The notes: a model not told the origin generated them from the letters alone. 60,856 nt of DNA from CAZQEZ01 sp964592475 (GCA_964592475.1 CAZQEZ010000005.1:1-60856); one strand, 5' to 3'. Shown: positions 16,632 through 26,244, counted from the stretch's first letter. Numbers and translations: made by a program.

Positions 16632-17447
16632 TTATTTCTTATCGTCTTCTTTCTTTTCTTCTGCTGGTTTATCTTCAGCCTCTTTTTCCTGCTTTTCTTC
16701 TTTGGCAGGTTTTTCCTCCGTAGCAGGTGCTTCTTTTTTAGCTTCCTCTACAGTAGGTTTCTCTTCCTTAGCAGGTACTTCCTCTTCAGTAGGCTTTTCT
16801 TCCTTAGCGGGTGTTTCTTCTTTCACCTCTTCTTTGGCAGGCGCTTCTACTTTTGTTTCTGCTTTCGGTTGCTCAGCCTCTTTATCCTCAGTTGTTTCTG
16901 CCGGGGCATCTTTAGTAGCTGGCTCTTCCGCTTCTACAGCAGGAGTTGGTTCTTCTACAGTTTCTTCAGGGGCTGTTGCTGGCTCTTCTACCTTTCGCTT
17001 TTTCCTGATCTCTTCTGCACGTTTCTGTTTAATTTTCGATTCCGCCTCTAATCTAGCTTTTTCTTTTGCTTCTTTAGTTTGGGCTAATAAATCAAGCTTT
17101 TTAGCTTCTTTGGCATCTTTTTCAGCTTTCCAGTCATTGAAGCGGCTATCTGCAGTTTCTTGCGTTATAGCGCCTTTGTTTACACCAATCTGTAAATGCT
17201 TTTTGAGCATTAAACCCAAATCAGACAAGATATTTCTCGTTGTTTGAGTTGGAGTTGCCCCTTTCATTAACCAGTCAAGTGCTTTTTCTTCATTGATGTT
17301 AACCGATGCAGGGTCTGTATTAGGATTAAAAGTTCCTAATTTCTCTTTAAATTTACCATCACGTGGTGAGCGAGAGTCTGCTACAACTACATCATAAATG
17401 GCAAGTTTTTTACGTCCTCGACGTAACAACCTTAATTTTACTGACAT
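16632..17447 (-). CDS. rpsP: 30S ribosomal protein S16 with a very long charged C-terminal tail
   Basis: Residues 1-85 are a normal S16 (VKLRLLRRGRKKLAIYDVVV, DSRSPRDGKFKEKLGTFNP, ALDWLMKGATPTQTTRNIL). Usual S16 is about 80-90 residues and Bacteroidota forms are longer, but this one reaches 271. From about residue 115 the chain is a Lys/Glu/Ala helix. It then becomes a low-complexity tail of repeated PAKEE, EEKPTEEE and APAEE units ending EEKKEDDKK. The tail is acidic overall and probably disordered. The frame is open to the end without damage, so the extension appears real. It is the first gene of the operon and sits behind a GC-rich leader hairpin. Confidence 0.93.
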   Translation of the reverse strand: MSVKLRLLRRGRKKLAIYDVVVADSRSPRDGKFKEKLGTFNPNTDPASVNINEEKALDWLMKGATPTQTTRNILSDLGLMLKKHLQIGVNKGAITQETADSRFNDWKAEKDAKEAKKLDLLAQTKEAKEKARLEAESKIKQKRAEEIRKKRKVEEPATAPEETVEEPTPAVEAEEPATKDAPAETTEDKEAEQPKAETKVEAPAKEEVKEETPAKEEKPTEEEVPAKEEKPTVEEAKKEAPATEEKPAKEEKQEKEAEDKPAEEKKEDDKK

Positions 17448-17463
17448 TAATTATTCAATTTAT

Positions 17464-17485
17464 GGTGGAACCCGTCCACCGGTTC
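17464..17485 (-). promoter_or_regulatory. Leader hairpin with two mutually exclusive stems before rpsP
   Basis: In the rpsP leader, GGTGGA and TCCACC (17464-17469 with 17475-17480) form a 6-base-pair stem with a five-base loop. The same bases can instead pair as GAACC with GGTTC (17468-17472 with 17481-17485). The structure ends 16 bases before the start codon. It could control ribosome access or autoregulation of the operon, but this is inference. Confidence 0.4.
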
Positions 17486-17508
17486 AAAATACTTTTTCAA
17501 AAGGAGTG

Positions 17509-17516
17509 CAAAGATA
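17509..17516 (-). promoter_or_regulatory. Promoter minus-7 box for rpsP-rimM-trmD-rplS
   Basis: The minus strand reads TATCTTTGCACTCC, an exact TAnnTTTGC box, about 60 bases upstream of the ATG. Confidence 0.6.
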
Positions 17517-17669
17517 AGGTATTTGCTATTATTTTTAATAATATGTGATAAAAAAATAAAAAAGACACGAACTTAACCATCTCTCGGCCGTTCATATAGA
17601 TCACGCTATATGCGGTCTATTTAATCGCATAATCGCTTAAACGGTTTTCATTATATTTTCTTATTTTAT

Positions 17670-17677
17670 TAACTTTG
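17670..17677 (+). promoter_or_regulatory. Promoter minus-7 box for sucA-sucB-lpd
   Basis: TAACTTTG lies 26 bases before the sucA ATG, in the expected form for a Bacteroidota housekeeping promoter. Confidence 0.6.
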
Positions 17678-17703
17678 TAAATAACATTAACAACAAATAT
17701 AGG

Positions 17704-20430
17704 ATGGATAAATTTTCCTACATCAGTAATGCACATAGTGCTTACATAGATGAACTTTATAAAGCGTATCAGCAAAACCCTGACTCAGTTGATGAATCCT
17801 GGCAAAAATTTTTTGAAGGATTTGAATTTTCACTTAATAAGTTTGGAAGCAACGGTAATGCTACAACAGCAACGGGAGAAGGATTATCCCAGAAAGAATT
17901 AGGCGTTAGAGATTTAATTCATGCTTATCGTACTCGGGGCCATCTTCGTTCAAAAACAAACCCTGTCAGAGAAAGAGTCGATAGAAAAGCAATTTTGGAT
18001 CTAAAGGATTTTGGACTGGAACAGGACCTTGATACTGAATTTGATGTAGGAAATGAAATTGGTATAGGAAGAGCTCTTTTGAGAGATATTTATGCCTCTT
18101 TGCAAAAGATTTATGAAGGATCTATCGGGTTTGAATATATGTACATTCGAGAGCCGAAAATCTTATCCTGGCTTAAAAAGAAGATTGAACACGAATCGCT
18201 CAATTTTTCTCCTTCTATTAGTGAAAAGAAAAGAATTTTATCCAAGCTAAATGAGGCTGTTGTATTTGAAAATTTTCTTCATACTAAATATATTGGCCAG
18301 AAAAGGTTTTCTCTTGAAGGGGGAGAAACCACCATTCCGGCACTTGATGCTATTATAAATAAAGGTGCAGAATTAGGTGCTGAGGAATTTATACTGGGTA
18401 TGGCTCATCGAGGCAGGTTGAATGTGCTGGCCAATGTAATGGGGAAAACCTATGAACAAATCTTTAATGAATTTGAGGGTAATTTGCCCACTGATATGAC
18501 AATGGGCGATGGTGATGTTAAATATCACATGGGTTTTAACAGCACTCGCACTACAGAGAATGGTAAAGAAGTAAGAGTAAATTTAATGCCCAATCCTTCG
18601 CACCTGGAGGCTGTAAACCCGATAGTTGTGGGTGCCAGCAGGGCTAAGTCAGAGTGGTTGTATGAAAGCGACTATAATAAAATTATACCCATATTGATCC
18701 ATGGAGATGCAGCTATTGCAGGCCAAGGGGTGGTGTATGAACTGGCTCAAATGAGCGATCTGAAGGGTTATAGTGTGGGTGGAACTATTCATTTTGTCAT
18801 CAACAATCAATTAGGGTTTACTACCAATTTTGACGAGGCTCGTTCAAGTATTTATTGCACTGATGTAGCTGAAATAATAGATGCACCGGTACTGCATGTA
18901 AACGGTGATGATCCTGAAGCAGTCGTTTTTTGTGTTAAAATAGCAGTTGAGTTCAGGCAAAAATTTAATAGAGACATTTTTATTGACATGGTCTGCTATC
19001 GTAGACATGGTCACAATGAAAGCGATGAGCCTAAATTTACCCAGCCATCTTTGTATAACATTATTTCCAAGCACCCCAATCCAAGAGAAGTTTACAATAA
19101 ATCTTTGATTAAAAGAGGCGATGTAGATGCCAAGCTGGCTAATCAAATGGACAAAGAATTCAGAGGCTTGCTTCAAGATAGGCTCAATATGGTTAAGCAA
19201 AAGGAAACGCCATACATGATGCAACCATTAGAAAAAGAGTGGAAGCAATTGCGTCCTTCTCAACCTGATGATTTTGATAATTCGCCGGATACTGCTATTG
19301 ATCAAGAGATAATAGACAAAGTAGCTAAAGCATTAACTACTATTCCGGAAGGGTTTAAACCATTAAGGCAAGTGGATAAGCTATTGAAAGAACGCAAAAA
19401 AATGTTTACAAAAGATAAGCTTCTCAATTGGGCTGCTGGTGAGCTATTGGCTTATGGTTCTATACTTTTAGAAAATAAAATTGTACGGGTGTCAGGTCAG
19501 GATTCTGTGAGAGGAACCTTCTCGCATCGTCATGCGGTATTATTTGATGCTGAGTCCGATGAAGCCTATTCTAACTTAGATCATATAGAGGAGCAGCAAG
19601 AATCACTCCATATTTACAATTCATTACTTTCAGAAAATGCGGTATTGGGCTTCGAATTTGGTTATGCTTTGGCAAATCCAAATGCTCTCACTATCTGGGA
19701 AGCTCAATTTGGTGATTTTGCTAATGGAGCCCAAGTAGTAATTGACCAGTTCATTAGTTGCTCCGAAACAAAATGGAACAGGATGAATGGATTGGTTATG
19801 TTGTTGCCTCATGGTTATGAAGGTCAAGGTCCGGAACATTCCAGTGCCCGATTAGAACGATTTTTACAGCTTAGCGCAGACTACAATATGATTGTTGCTA
19901 ATTTAACTACACCGGCTAATTTATTTCATGCTTTTCGTCGACAGTTAACCTGGCCATTTCGAAAGCCGCTGGTTATTATGTCTCCAAAATCGCTTTTAAG
20001 ACACCCTAAAGTGGTTTCTCCATTAGAAGATTTCACAATCGGTAAATTTCAGGAAATAATTGATGACCAAGACGTAGAAGTAAAAGAAGTTAAGAGATTG
20101 TTGCTGTGTAGCGGTAAAGTGTATTATGATTTAGCCGAAGAGCGAAATAGTCAAAAGAGAAAGGATATAGCAATAATACGATTAGAGCAAATTCATCCTC
20201 TACCTACCGGGCAAATAGAGAAACTTTTGAAAAAGTATTCAAAAGCAGAAATTTGCTGGGTGCAGGAAGAGCCATCTAACATGGGTGCATGGGGGTACAT
20301 TTTGCGAATTTTTCCTGCCAAAAATATTCAATTAATTTCTCGTAGAGCGGCAGCTTCGCCTGCCATTGGTTATGCCAAATTACATCCTAAAGAACAAAAG
20401 GAAATATTAGAAAAAGCTTTTAATTTATAA
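17704..20430 (+). CDS. sucA: 2-oxoglutarate dehydrogenase E1 component
   Basis: A 908-residue thiamine-diphosphate enzyme of the citric acid cycle. It decarboxylates 2-oxoglutarate and passes the succinyl group to SucB. The N-terminal E1 segment (YISNAHSAYIDELYKAYQQN), the ThDP domain (LGMAHRGRLNVLANVMGK, HGDAAIAGQGVVYE), the histidine-rich FSHRHAVL and the end segment SPAIGYAKLHPKEQKEIL are all conserved. The length is typical. It is the first of three genes (sucA-sucB-lpd) that supply a whole complex. Confidence 0.97.
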   Translation: MDKFSYISNAHSAYIDELYKAYQQNPDSVDESWQKFFEGFEFSLNKFGSNGNATTATGEGLSQKELGVRDLIHAYRTRGHLRSKTNPVRERVDRKAILDLKDFGLEQDLDTEFDVGNEIGIGRALLRDIYASLQKIYEGSIGFEYMYIREPKILSWLKKKIEHESLNFSPSISEKKRILSKLNEAVVFENFLHTKYIGQKRFSLEGGETTIPALDAIINKGAELGAEEFILGMAHRGRLNVLANVMGKTYEQIFNEFEGNLPTDMTMGDGDVKYHMGFNSTRTTENGKEVRVNLMPNPSHLEAVNPIVVGASRAKSEWLYESDYNKIIPILIHGDAAIAGQGVVYELAQMSDLKGYSVGGTIHFVINNQLGFTTNFDEARSSIYCTDVAEIIDAPVLHVNGDDPEAVVFCVKIAVEFRQKFNRDIFIDMVCYRRHGHNESDEPKFTQPSLYNIISKHPNPREVYNKSLIKRGDVDAKLANQMDKEFRGLLQDRLNMVKQKETPYMMQPLEKEWKQLRPSQPDDFDNSPDTAIDQEIIDKVAKALTTIPEGFKPLRQVDKLLKERKKMFTKDKLLNWAAGELLAYGSILLENKIVRVSGQDSVRGTFSHRHAVLFDAESDEAYSNLDHIEEQQESLHIYNSLLSENAVLGFEFGYALANPNALTIWEAQFGDFANGAQVVIDQFISCSETKWNRMNGLVMLLPHGYEGQGPEHSSARLERFLQLSADYNMIVANLTTPANLFHAFRRQLTWPFRKPLVIMSPKSLLRHPKVVSPLEDFTIGKFQEIIDDQDVEVKEVKRLLLCSGKVYYDLAEERNSQKRKDIAIIRLEQIHPLPTGQIEKLLKKYSKAEICWVQEEPSNMGAWGYILRIFPAKNIQLISRRAAASPAIGYAKLHPKEQKEILEKAFNL

Positions 20431-20449
20431 ATAACTATTTCAGAAAAAT

Positions 20450-21979
20450 ATGGGTCTTGAGATAAAAGTACCAACAGTAGGTGAGTCTATAACCGAAGTT
20501 ACTATTGCACAATGGTTGAAAAAAGAGGGCGAGTATGTAGAGATGGATGACGTGATATGCGAGCTAGAGTCGGACAAAGCCACATTTGAATTAAATGCTG
20601 AGCAGGCGGGTGTTTTACATATTAAAGTAGAGGAAGGAGAAACGCTGAGTATAGGAGATGTAATAGCTGAAATAGACACCGAAGCTGTACCAGATGATGA
20701 AAATAGGCAGGATGAAGGAGAGCAGAATAAAAAAGCAAATAAAGCAGCAATGCAGGCAGAAAAAACTGGTGAAGTTCTGGAAATGACAATTCCTTCAGTT
20801 GGCGAATCTATCACAGAAGTAACTATTGCCAACTGGCTGAAGAAAGATGGAGAATTTGTAGAGTTGGATGAAGTAATTGCTGAAATAGAATCGGACAAAG
20901 CAACATTTGAGCTTACTGCAGAAGCAAGAGGGATGTTGCAAATAGTTGCTCAGGAGGGCGAAACACTGAACATTGGTGCTTTAATTTGTAAAATTGAAAT
21001 AGTAAGTGGAGAACCGCCTGAAAGAGAAGATCTGGATACGCAAAAGCCTGCAAAAGAAACCAAAGAAACCTCTTCAGCGAGTTATGCAGCGGGACATCCC
21101 TCACCTGCGGCAGCAAAAATTTTAGCAGAAAAGGGAATAGATACCAATGATGTAAAAGGCACCGGTGTAGAAGGTAGAATAACTAAAGAGGATGCCCTGA
21201 AAGCAGAAAAATCTGCTAAGCCTGCACTAGCGCAAGAAAAGCAGGCTGAGGAAAAGTCTCAAACTTCTGCATCTGGCGAAAGACCCCACCAGCGTAAAAA
21301 AATGAGCAGTTTGCGGAAAACGGTTGCTCGCCGTCTGGTATCGGTAAAAAATGAAATGGCTATGCTTACCACCTTTAATGAGGTGGATATGAAACCCGTG
21401 ATGGATTTGCGTAAAAAGTACAAGGAGAAATTTAAAGATAAGTATGAGATCAATTTGGGTTTCATGTCATTTTTCGTAAAGGCCAGTTGCTTGGCGTTAC
21501 AAGAATGGAAATCAGTGAATGCGATGATCGATGGCGATGATATATTATACAATGATTATTACGATGTTTCCATAGCTGTTTCTACACCTAAAGGGCTTGT
21601 AGTGCCTGTAATAAGAAATGCTGATAAAAGAAGTTTTGATGGTATAGAAAAAGAAATAATAAGATTGGCCGGCAAAGCCAGAGATGGTAAGTTAAGCATT
21701 GATGAAATGCAGGGAGGAACTTTTACAATCACCAATGGAGGCGTATTTGGTTCAATGTTGTCTACTCCAATTATTAATTCTCCACAAGCAGCCATACTAG
21801 GTATGCACAATATTGTAGAGCGGCCGGTAGTAGTTGATGGTGAAATAGTGGTGAGACCAATCATGTACGTTGCTTTATCTTATGATCATCGCTTAATAGA
21901 TGGACGTGAATCAGTAAGTTTCCTTTACCGAATAAAAGAATTAATAGAAGATCCGGCAAGACTATTGTTGGAAATTTAA
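20450..21979 (+). CDS. sucB: Dihydrolipoyllysine succinyltransferase (E2) with two lipoyl domains
   Basis: A 509-residue E2 that carries succinyl groups on swinging lipoyl arms to CoA. Two near-identical lipoyl domains are present (about 1-76 and 111-187), with lipoylated K43 and K150, each inside ESDKATFEL. A peripheral subunit-binding domain follows (about 206-246, SPAAAKILAEKGIDTNDVKG). The catalytic domain ends in SYDHRLIDGRESVSFL with its His and Asp. E. coli SucB has one lipoyl domain, so the tandem copy is a clear difference. It starts 19 bases after sucA. Confidence 0.95.
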   Translation: MGLEIKVPTVGESITEVTIAQWLKKEGEYVEMDDVICELESDKATFELNAEQAGVLHIKVEEGETLSIGDVIAEIDTEAVPDDENRQDEGEQNKKANKAAMQAEKTGEVLEMTIPSVGESITEVTIANWLKKDGEFVELDEVIAEIESDKATFELTAEARGMLQIVAQEGETLNIGALICKIEIVSGEPPEREDLDTQKPAKETKETSSASYAAGHPSPAAAKILAEKGIDTNDVKGTGVEGRITKEDALKAEKSAKPALAQEKQAEEKSQTSASGERPHQRKKMSSLRKTVARRLVSVKNEMAMLTTFNEVDMKPVMDLRKKYKEKFKDKYEINLGFMSFFVKASCLALQEWKSVNAMIDGDDILYNDYYDVSIAVSTPKGLVVPVIRNADKRSFDGIEKEIIRLAGKARDGKLSIDEMQGGTFTITNGGVFGSMLSTPIINSPQAAILGMHNIVERPVVVDGEIVVRPIMYVALSYDHRLIDGRESVSFLYRIKELIEDPARLLLEI

Positions 21980-22007
21980 ATTGAAAAAAAATAAAAGATA
22001 TAAATCC

Positions 22008-23411
22008 ATGAAATACGATGTGACTGTAATTGGTTCAGGGCCCGGTGGTTATGTGGCGGCTATACGATGTGCCCAGCTCGGCTTAAAAACTGCCATAGTA
22101 GAAAAATACAATACGCTAGGGGGTACTTGCCTTAATGTTGGCTGTATTCCTTCCAAAGCAATGCTAGATTCTTCAGAGCATTATCACAATGCTGCTCATA
22201 CTTTTAAAGAGCACGGAATAGACCTCAAAGATTTAAAAGTTAACCTAAAACAGATGGTAGCACGTAAAGCTGAGGTGGTAAAGCAGAGTTATACAGGTGT
22301 CAACTTTTTGATGAAAAAAAATAAAATCGATGTATTTCATGGAATGGGCTCGTTTATCAATAAAAATAAAATAAAAGTTACACCCAGTGATGGAGGTGAA
22401 GCTAAAGAAGTTGAATCAGAAAAATTTATTATAGCTACAGGTTCCAAACCCGCTTCTTTGCCCTTTATTGAACTAGATAAAAAAAGGGTGATTACCAGTA
22501 CTGAAGCGTTGGAATTAAAAGAGGTGCCTAAGCATATGATCGTGATTGGAGGCGGAATTATAGGTATGGAAATGGGGTCTGTGTATGCCAGATTGGGTGC
22601 CAAAGTAAGTACGGTGGAACTAATGGATCGCCTTATACCAGGTATGGATGGTACTATGGGTAAAGAGCTGCAAAAATCACTGAGCAAAATAGGCTTTGAA
22701 TTTTATATGCAGCATAAAGTAACGGAAGTAAAAGCCAAAGGCAAAGAGGTAATTGTGAAAGCAGAAACAAAAGATGGCAAAACAATAGAACTTAAAGGAG
22801 ACTATTGTTTGGTTTCCATTGGCCGACGCCCATATACAGAAGGTTTGGGTTTAGAAAATATTGGATTATCCACTGATAAACAAGGTAAAATTCCAGTAAA
22901 TGAGCATCTGCAAACAGATGTAGATAATATTTATGCCATTGGTGATGTAATAAGAGGAGTAATGCTTGCACATAAGGCAGAAGAAGAAGGTGCATTTGCT
23001 GCCGAAGTAATAGCCGGGCATAAACCTCACATAAATTATTTGCTAATTCCATCAGTTGTATATACCTGGCCAGAGGTAGCTAGTGTAGGATATACTGAAG
23101 AACAACTTAAGCAAGATAAACGAGAATACAAGTCCGGTTCTTTTCCTTTCAAAGCTTCTGGTAGGGCCAGAGCAAGTATGGATACCGATGGGTTGGTAAA
23201 AGTATTGTCCGATAAAAAAACTGACGAGATTTTAGGCATGCATATCATTGGACCGCGCGCGGCCGATGTAATTGCGGAAGGGGTAGTAGCCATGGAGTAC
23301 AGGGCTTCAGCAGAAGATATAGCCCGTATGTCACATGCTCATCCTACATTTACTGAAGCTGTGAAAGAAGCAGCTTTAGCGGCTAGTGGCATGGGAGCTA
23401 TTCATATATAA
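22008..23411 (+). CDS. lpd: Dihydrolipoyl dehydrogenase (E3)
   Basis: A 467-residue flavoprotein that reoxidises the lipoyl groups of SucB with NAD. The FAD-binding DVTVIGSGPGGYVAA, the redox-active disulfide in GGTCLNVGCIPSKAM, the NAD-binding MIVIGGGIIGMEMGSVYARL and the C-terminal catalytic HAHPTFTEA are intact. The frame extends back to a TTG at 21981. I chose the ATG at 22008 because family members begin at MKYDVTVIG and the extra nine residues (KKNKRYKS) are Lys-rich and unlike the family. It is last in the suc cluster. Confidence 0.96.
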   Translation: MKYDVTVIGSGPGGYVAAIRCAQLGLKTAIVEKYNTLGGTCLNVGCIPSKAMLDSSEHYHNAAHTFKEHGIDLKDLKVNLKQMVARKAEVVKQSYTGVNFLMKKNKIDVFHGMGSFINKNKIKVTPSDGGEAKEVESEKFIIATGSKPASLPFIELDKKRVITSTEALELKEVPKHMIVIGGGIIGMEMGSVYARLGAKVSTVELMDRLIPGMDGTMGKELQKSLSKIGFEFYMQHKVTEVKAKGKEVIVKAETKDGKTIELKGDYCLVSIGRRPYTEGLGLENIGLSTDKQGKIPVNEHLQTDVDNIYAIGDVIRGVMLAHKAEEEGAFAAEVIAGHKPHINYLLIPSVVYTWPEVASVGYTEEQLKQDKREYKSGSFPFKASGRARASMDTDGLVKVLSDKKTDEILGMHIIGPRAADVIAEGVVAMEYRASAEDIARMSHAHPTFTEAVKEAALAASGMGAIHI

Positions 23412-23419
23412 AAGATAGA

Positions 23420-23455
23420 GGGCTTTAGGTTTCATTGTAATGAAATAGCCTTTAT
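23420..23455. terminator. Possible bidirectional terminator after lpd
   Basis: TTTCATT and AATGAAA form a 7-base-pair inner stem, and GGCT with AGCC an outer stem, separated by a small internal loop. It lies between two converging genes. The T tail on the plus strand is short. Confidence 0.45.
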
Positions 23456-23491
23456 TCAAAAAGTTGGGATAGTCAATTCGAGCTTATTCTT

Positions 23492-24997
23492 TTACTGAAA
23501 TAAAAAGAAAAGAAGCCAGATGATTAGGAACAGCGGCAGAAGAAATGGTATTGAATATTTGATAATATAACCAAAGAAGGAGGGCATTTTAAGACCTCTT
23601 TCTTCTGATATTGACTTTACCATAAAGTTAGGTCCGTTGCCAATATAAGTCATTGCCCCAAAAAATACCGCTGCAATTGATATCGATTTCAGAAATATTA
23701 CAGAATTTTCATAAACACCACCGGCAGCAAAAGCTCTTACGTCATTTAATTGATTAATACTGGCTCCTTGGGAAGCCATACCTGCCGCCAGGAAATTCAG
23801 ATAAGTAGGTGCATTGTCAAGAAAACCAGATAAAGCACCGGTACCCCAGAAAAGAGAATGTTCATTAATCATGGCTATGCCCGCTTCAGATTTGGCGAAA
23901 ATACTCACCAATTCAAGTGCAGGCATCATAGTACCAAAAATTCCTATAAAAATAAAAGTTACTTCTCTAATGGGCTCAAAAGTAAATTCATTTCCTCGTA
24001 AAGCTTTTTTATTGGCAAACCTGTAGGAAAAATAAGCCACAGAAAGCATGATCAGCTCCCTTATAAAAGAAAATGATTGTCCATGAAAATCAATACCGGG
24101 CACCCACGGAAATATGTTCGGATCAATAAATACCGCGATAATAATAACTAAAAGCCAAAGAAAATTACGAGTACCAATAATAGAAAATGAGTTTTTGATT
24201 GGTTCCTCTTCGGCAGCTATAGGTTTTTTTTTGGTGTTATGACTATCAAACAAATAAAACACCAAGAGCAAAATTATGATGGCAAATAACCAAGGCAAAG
24301 AGTTATGTGTTATGGTCCAGCCAAAAGGTACACCTTTTAAAAAACCAAGAAATAATGGAGGATCGCCAATAGGCGTGAGTGAACCACCAATATTACTGAT
24401 GATAAAAATGAAAAAGATAATATGATAAGGTTTTATCCTGTTTTGGTTCAACCGCATATACGGCCTTATCAAGAGCATAGATGCACCGGTAGTACCTATT
24501 AAATTTGCTATTATTGCTCCTGTAGCCAATATAACTACATTTGTGCCAGCAGTTGCTTTTCGATCTAAATTAATTAAAATGCCCCCTGAAGCAATGTATA
24601 AGGAAGCTAACAAGGATATGAATTGAATGTATTCGAAAGCTGAGTGGACGGGGTAATTTATGTTTTCTAAAATGAAAATATAAAAACCAACCACTAATAT
24701 AGTTAGACCTACGGCAATTTTAGGATAATTTTTATGCCAAAAATGTTCATAAAATAGCGGTCCCGTGGCAATCATTAGTAGCAGCAATACAAATGGAATA
24801 ACAGCCCATGAAGGTGGAGCAACATGCGCTTCTGCTTCATAAGTAATATGATTATCATCATTATCCTTATGTGTGTCTGCTATGTCATGTGTTTCTTGCT
24901 TTTGTATTGATTTATGAACAAGGTTTTGTGCAAATGAATCATAATTAAAAGATAGACATATCAGTAAAAATAATATTTTTGAAAATAATGCTTTCAT
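23492..24997 (-). CDS. Sodium:proton antiporter of the NhaD / CitMHS-like family
   Basis: A 501-residue protein with about 12-13 hydrophobic segments after an N-terminal signal-like segment and a His/Asp-rich loop (DIADTHKDNDDNH, about residues 39-51). The conserved NhaD-type blocks are visible: GAIIANLIGTTGASMLLIRP, NIGGSLTPIGDPPLFLGFL and SGFLDNAPTYLNFLAAG. They line the ion path in this transporter group. NhaD proteins expel sodium in exchange for protons, which suits a marine or salty habitat. The exact ion is inferred. It is single and converges with lpd. Confidence 0.85.
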   Translation of the reverse strand: MKALFSKILFLLICLSFNYDSFAQNLVHKSIQKQETHDIADTHKDNDDNHITYEAEAHVAPPSWAVIPFVLLLLMIATGPLFYEHFWHKNYPKIAVGLTILVVGFYIFILENINYPVHSAFEYIQFISLLASLYIASGGILINLDRKATAGTNVVILATGAIIANLIGTTGASMLLIRPYMRLNQNRIKPYHIIFFIFIISNIGGSLTPIGDPPLFLGFLKGVPFGWTITHNSLPWLFAIIILLLVFYLFDSHNTKKKPIAAEEEPIKNSFSIIGTRNFLWLLVIIIAVFIDPNIFPWVPGIDFHGQSFSFIRELIMLSVAYFSYRFANKKALRGNEFTFEPIREVTFIFIGIFGTMMPALELVSIFAKSEAGIAMINEHSLFWGTGALSGFLDNAPTYLNFLAAGMASQGASINQLNDVRAFAAGGVYENSVIFLKSISIAAVFFGAMTYIGNGPNFMVKSISEERGLKMPSFFGYIIKYSIPFLLPLFLIIWLLFFLFQ

Positions 24998-25104
24998 CCT
25001 TGTGCCAGGTCTAATAGAAGCCTTAAAATTACTGAGATATCACGTTTTTCCTAATAATGAAGTGTTTATATTTTATAAAAAGGCTACCTGGCTATGAAAA
25101 ATGA

Positions 25105-26181
25105 TTAAAAGCCATGTAAAACGCCAGCAATACTATTTTGGCAGGCACCAGTTACTGACTTATATATATTAATCTCTTTTCTTGACCTCAACACTCCTAA
25201 AAAGGCAAAAACCAAAGCCTCTTTGAAATCAATAAGTTTTTTATCCGGTACAATTATTTTAGTATCTGCTCCTACATATTGTTGGAGAAGTTCAATAAAA
25301 AAAAGATTGTGTGCACCACCTCCAGTTACCAGTACCATTGCTTTTTCAGTTGCATTTGTATTAATTACTTTACTTATTTGCTTTGCCAAATGATGATAAA
25401 GTGTATGCATAGTATCTTCAATATTGTAGCTGCTTTTATTGAGTAACGGGAAAAAAGTATGATGCAAGTCTTCAATCCCTAGAGATTTAGGAGCGCTCTT
25501 TTTATAATATTCAAAGTCATCAAGTGTGTTTTTTAATTCTTTCTGCAGCGTTCCTTTTTTTGCTATTTCTCCATTTTTATCCATATTAAGCCCTTTTTTT
25601 TGGGCTATAATATTGATAGCCAAATTGTGAGGACCAATATCAAATGCTATTCTCTGGTTGTCTTTATCAAAAGAGATATTAGAAATACCACCGAGATTAA
25701 GGCAAAAATGATATGCTGAAAGTAAAATTTTATCACCCGCGGGCACTAGTGGAGCTCCCTGGCCACCTTTTAATACATCTGAAATTCTAAAGTTATTGAT
25801 TGCCGGAATTTGTGTGTTTTCATAAATAGCTTGCCCATTACCTATTTGAAGTGTAAGCTTTTCATTTGGCTGATGAAATACCGTGTGACCATGTGACGCA
25901 ATAAAATCTATATTTTTTACATCGTATTCACGTTTAAAATTGTTTATTTTTTCAGCAAAAAAATCACCCAGATTTATATCAAGTACGGCCAGTTCGAGAG
26001 CAGAAAGTGCTATTACATTTTTTAAGGTTTCCTCTAGGTCATTAGGATAGGGGTAAGTAGCAGCATTTTCAATTGAATAATTCCATTTGCCATCCTTTTG
26101 GTTAAAGAAACAAGATGCAATGTCCAAACCATCGCATGATGTACCAGACATTAAACCCAATACTCGATATTCTTTTTTCAT
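25105..26181 (-). CDS. anmK: Anhydro-N-acetylmuramic acid kinase
   Basis: A 358-residue sugar kinase that converts anhydro-N-acetylmuramic acid from cell-wall recycling to MurNAc-6-phosphate. The start GLMSGTSCDGLDIA (ATP-binding), the DFIASHGHTVFHQP block, FCLNLGGISNISF and the C-terminal VLVTGGGAHNLFFIELL are diagnostic. The length is typical. It is divergent from coaX across a 63-base spacer that must hold both promoters. Confidence 0.95.
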   Translation of the reverse strand: MKKEYRVLGLMSGTSCDGLDIASCFFNQKDGKWNYSIENAATYPYPNDLEETLKNVIALSALELAVLDINLGDFFAEKINNFKREYDVKNIDFIASHGHTVFHQPNEKLTLQIGNGQAIYENTQIPAINNFRISDVLKGGQGAPLVPAGDKILLSAYHFCLNLGGISNISFDKDNQRIAFDIGPHNLAINIIAQKKGLNMDKNGEIAKKGTLQKELKNTLDDFEYYKKSAPKSLGIEDLHHTFFPLLNKSSYNIEDTMHTLYHHLAKQISKVINTNATEKAMVLVTGGGAHNLFFIELLQQYVGADTKIIVPDKKLIDFKEALVFAFLGVLRSRKEINIYKSVTGACQNSIAGVLHGF

Positions 26182-26244
26182 AAATAATTAGTCTAAGTTA
26201 TCAATTGTAAAAATAATTATTAATTTTAGCAAAAAAAATAAGTA

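Noticed and set aside
16543..17247. A Ser-rich open frame of 234 codons on the plus strand over rpsP
   Set aside because: It is the antisense of the low-complexity S16 tail. The Ser, Gly and Ala bias reflects the Glu/Lys/Ala codons of the true gene.
20440..20898. A 152-codon Ser-rich open frame on the minus strand in sucB
   Set aside because: It lies opposite the two lipoyl domains, which are unmistakable, and has no promoter or family match.
21981..22007. The upstream TTG start for lpd
   Set aside because: It adds a Lys-rich leader unlike the family, while the ATG at 22008 gives the normal start of the FAD-binding domain.
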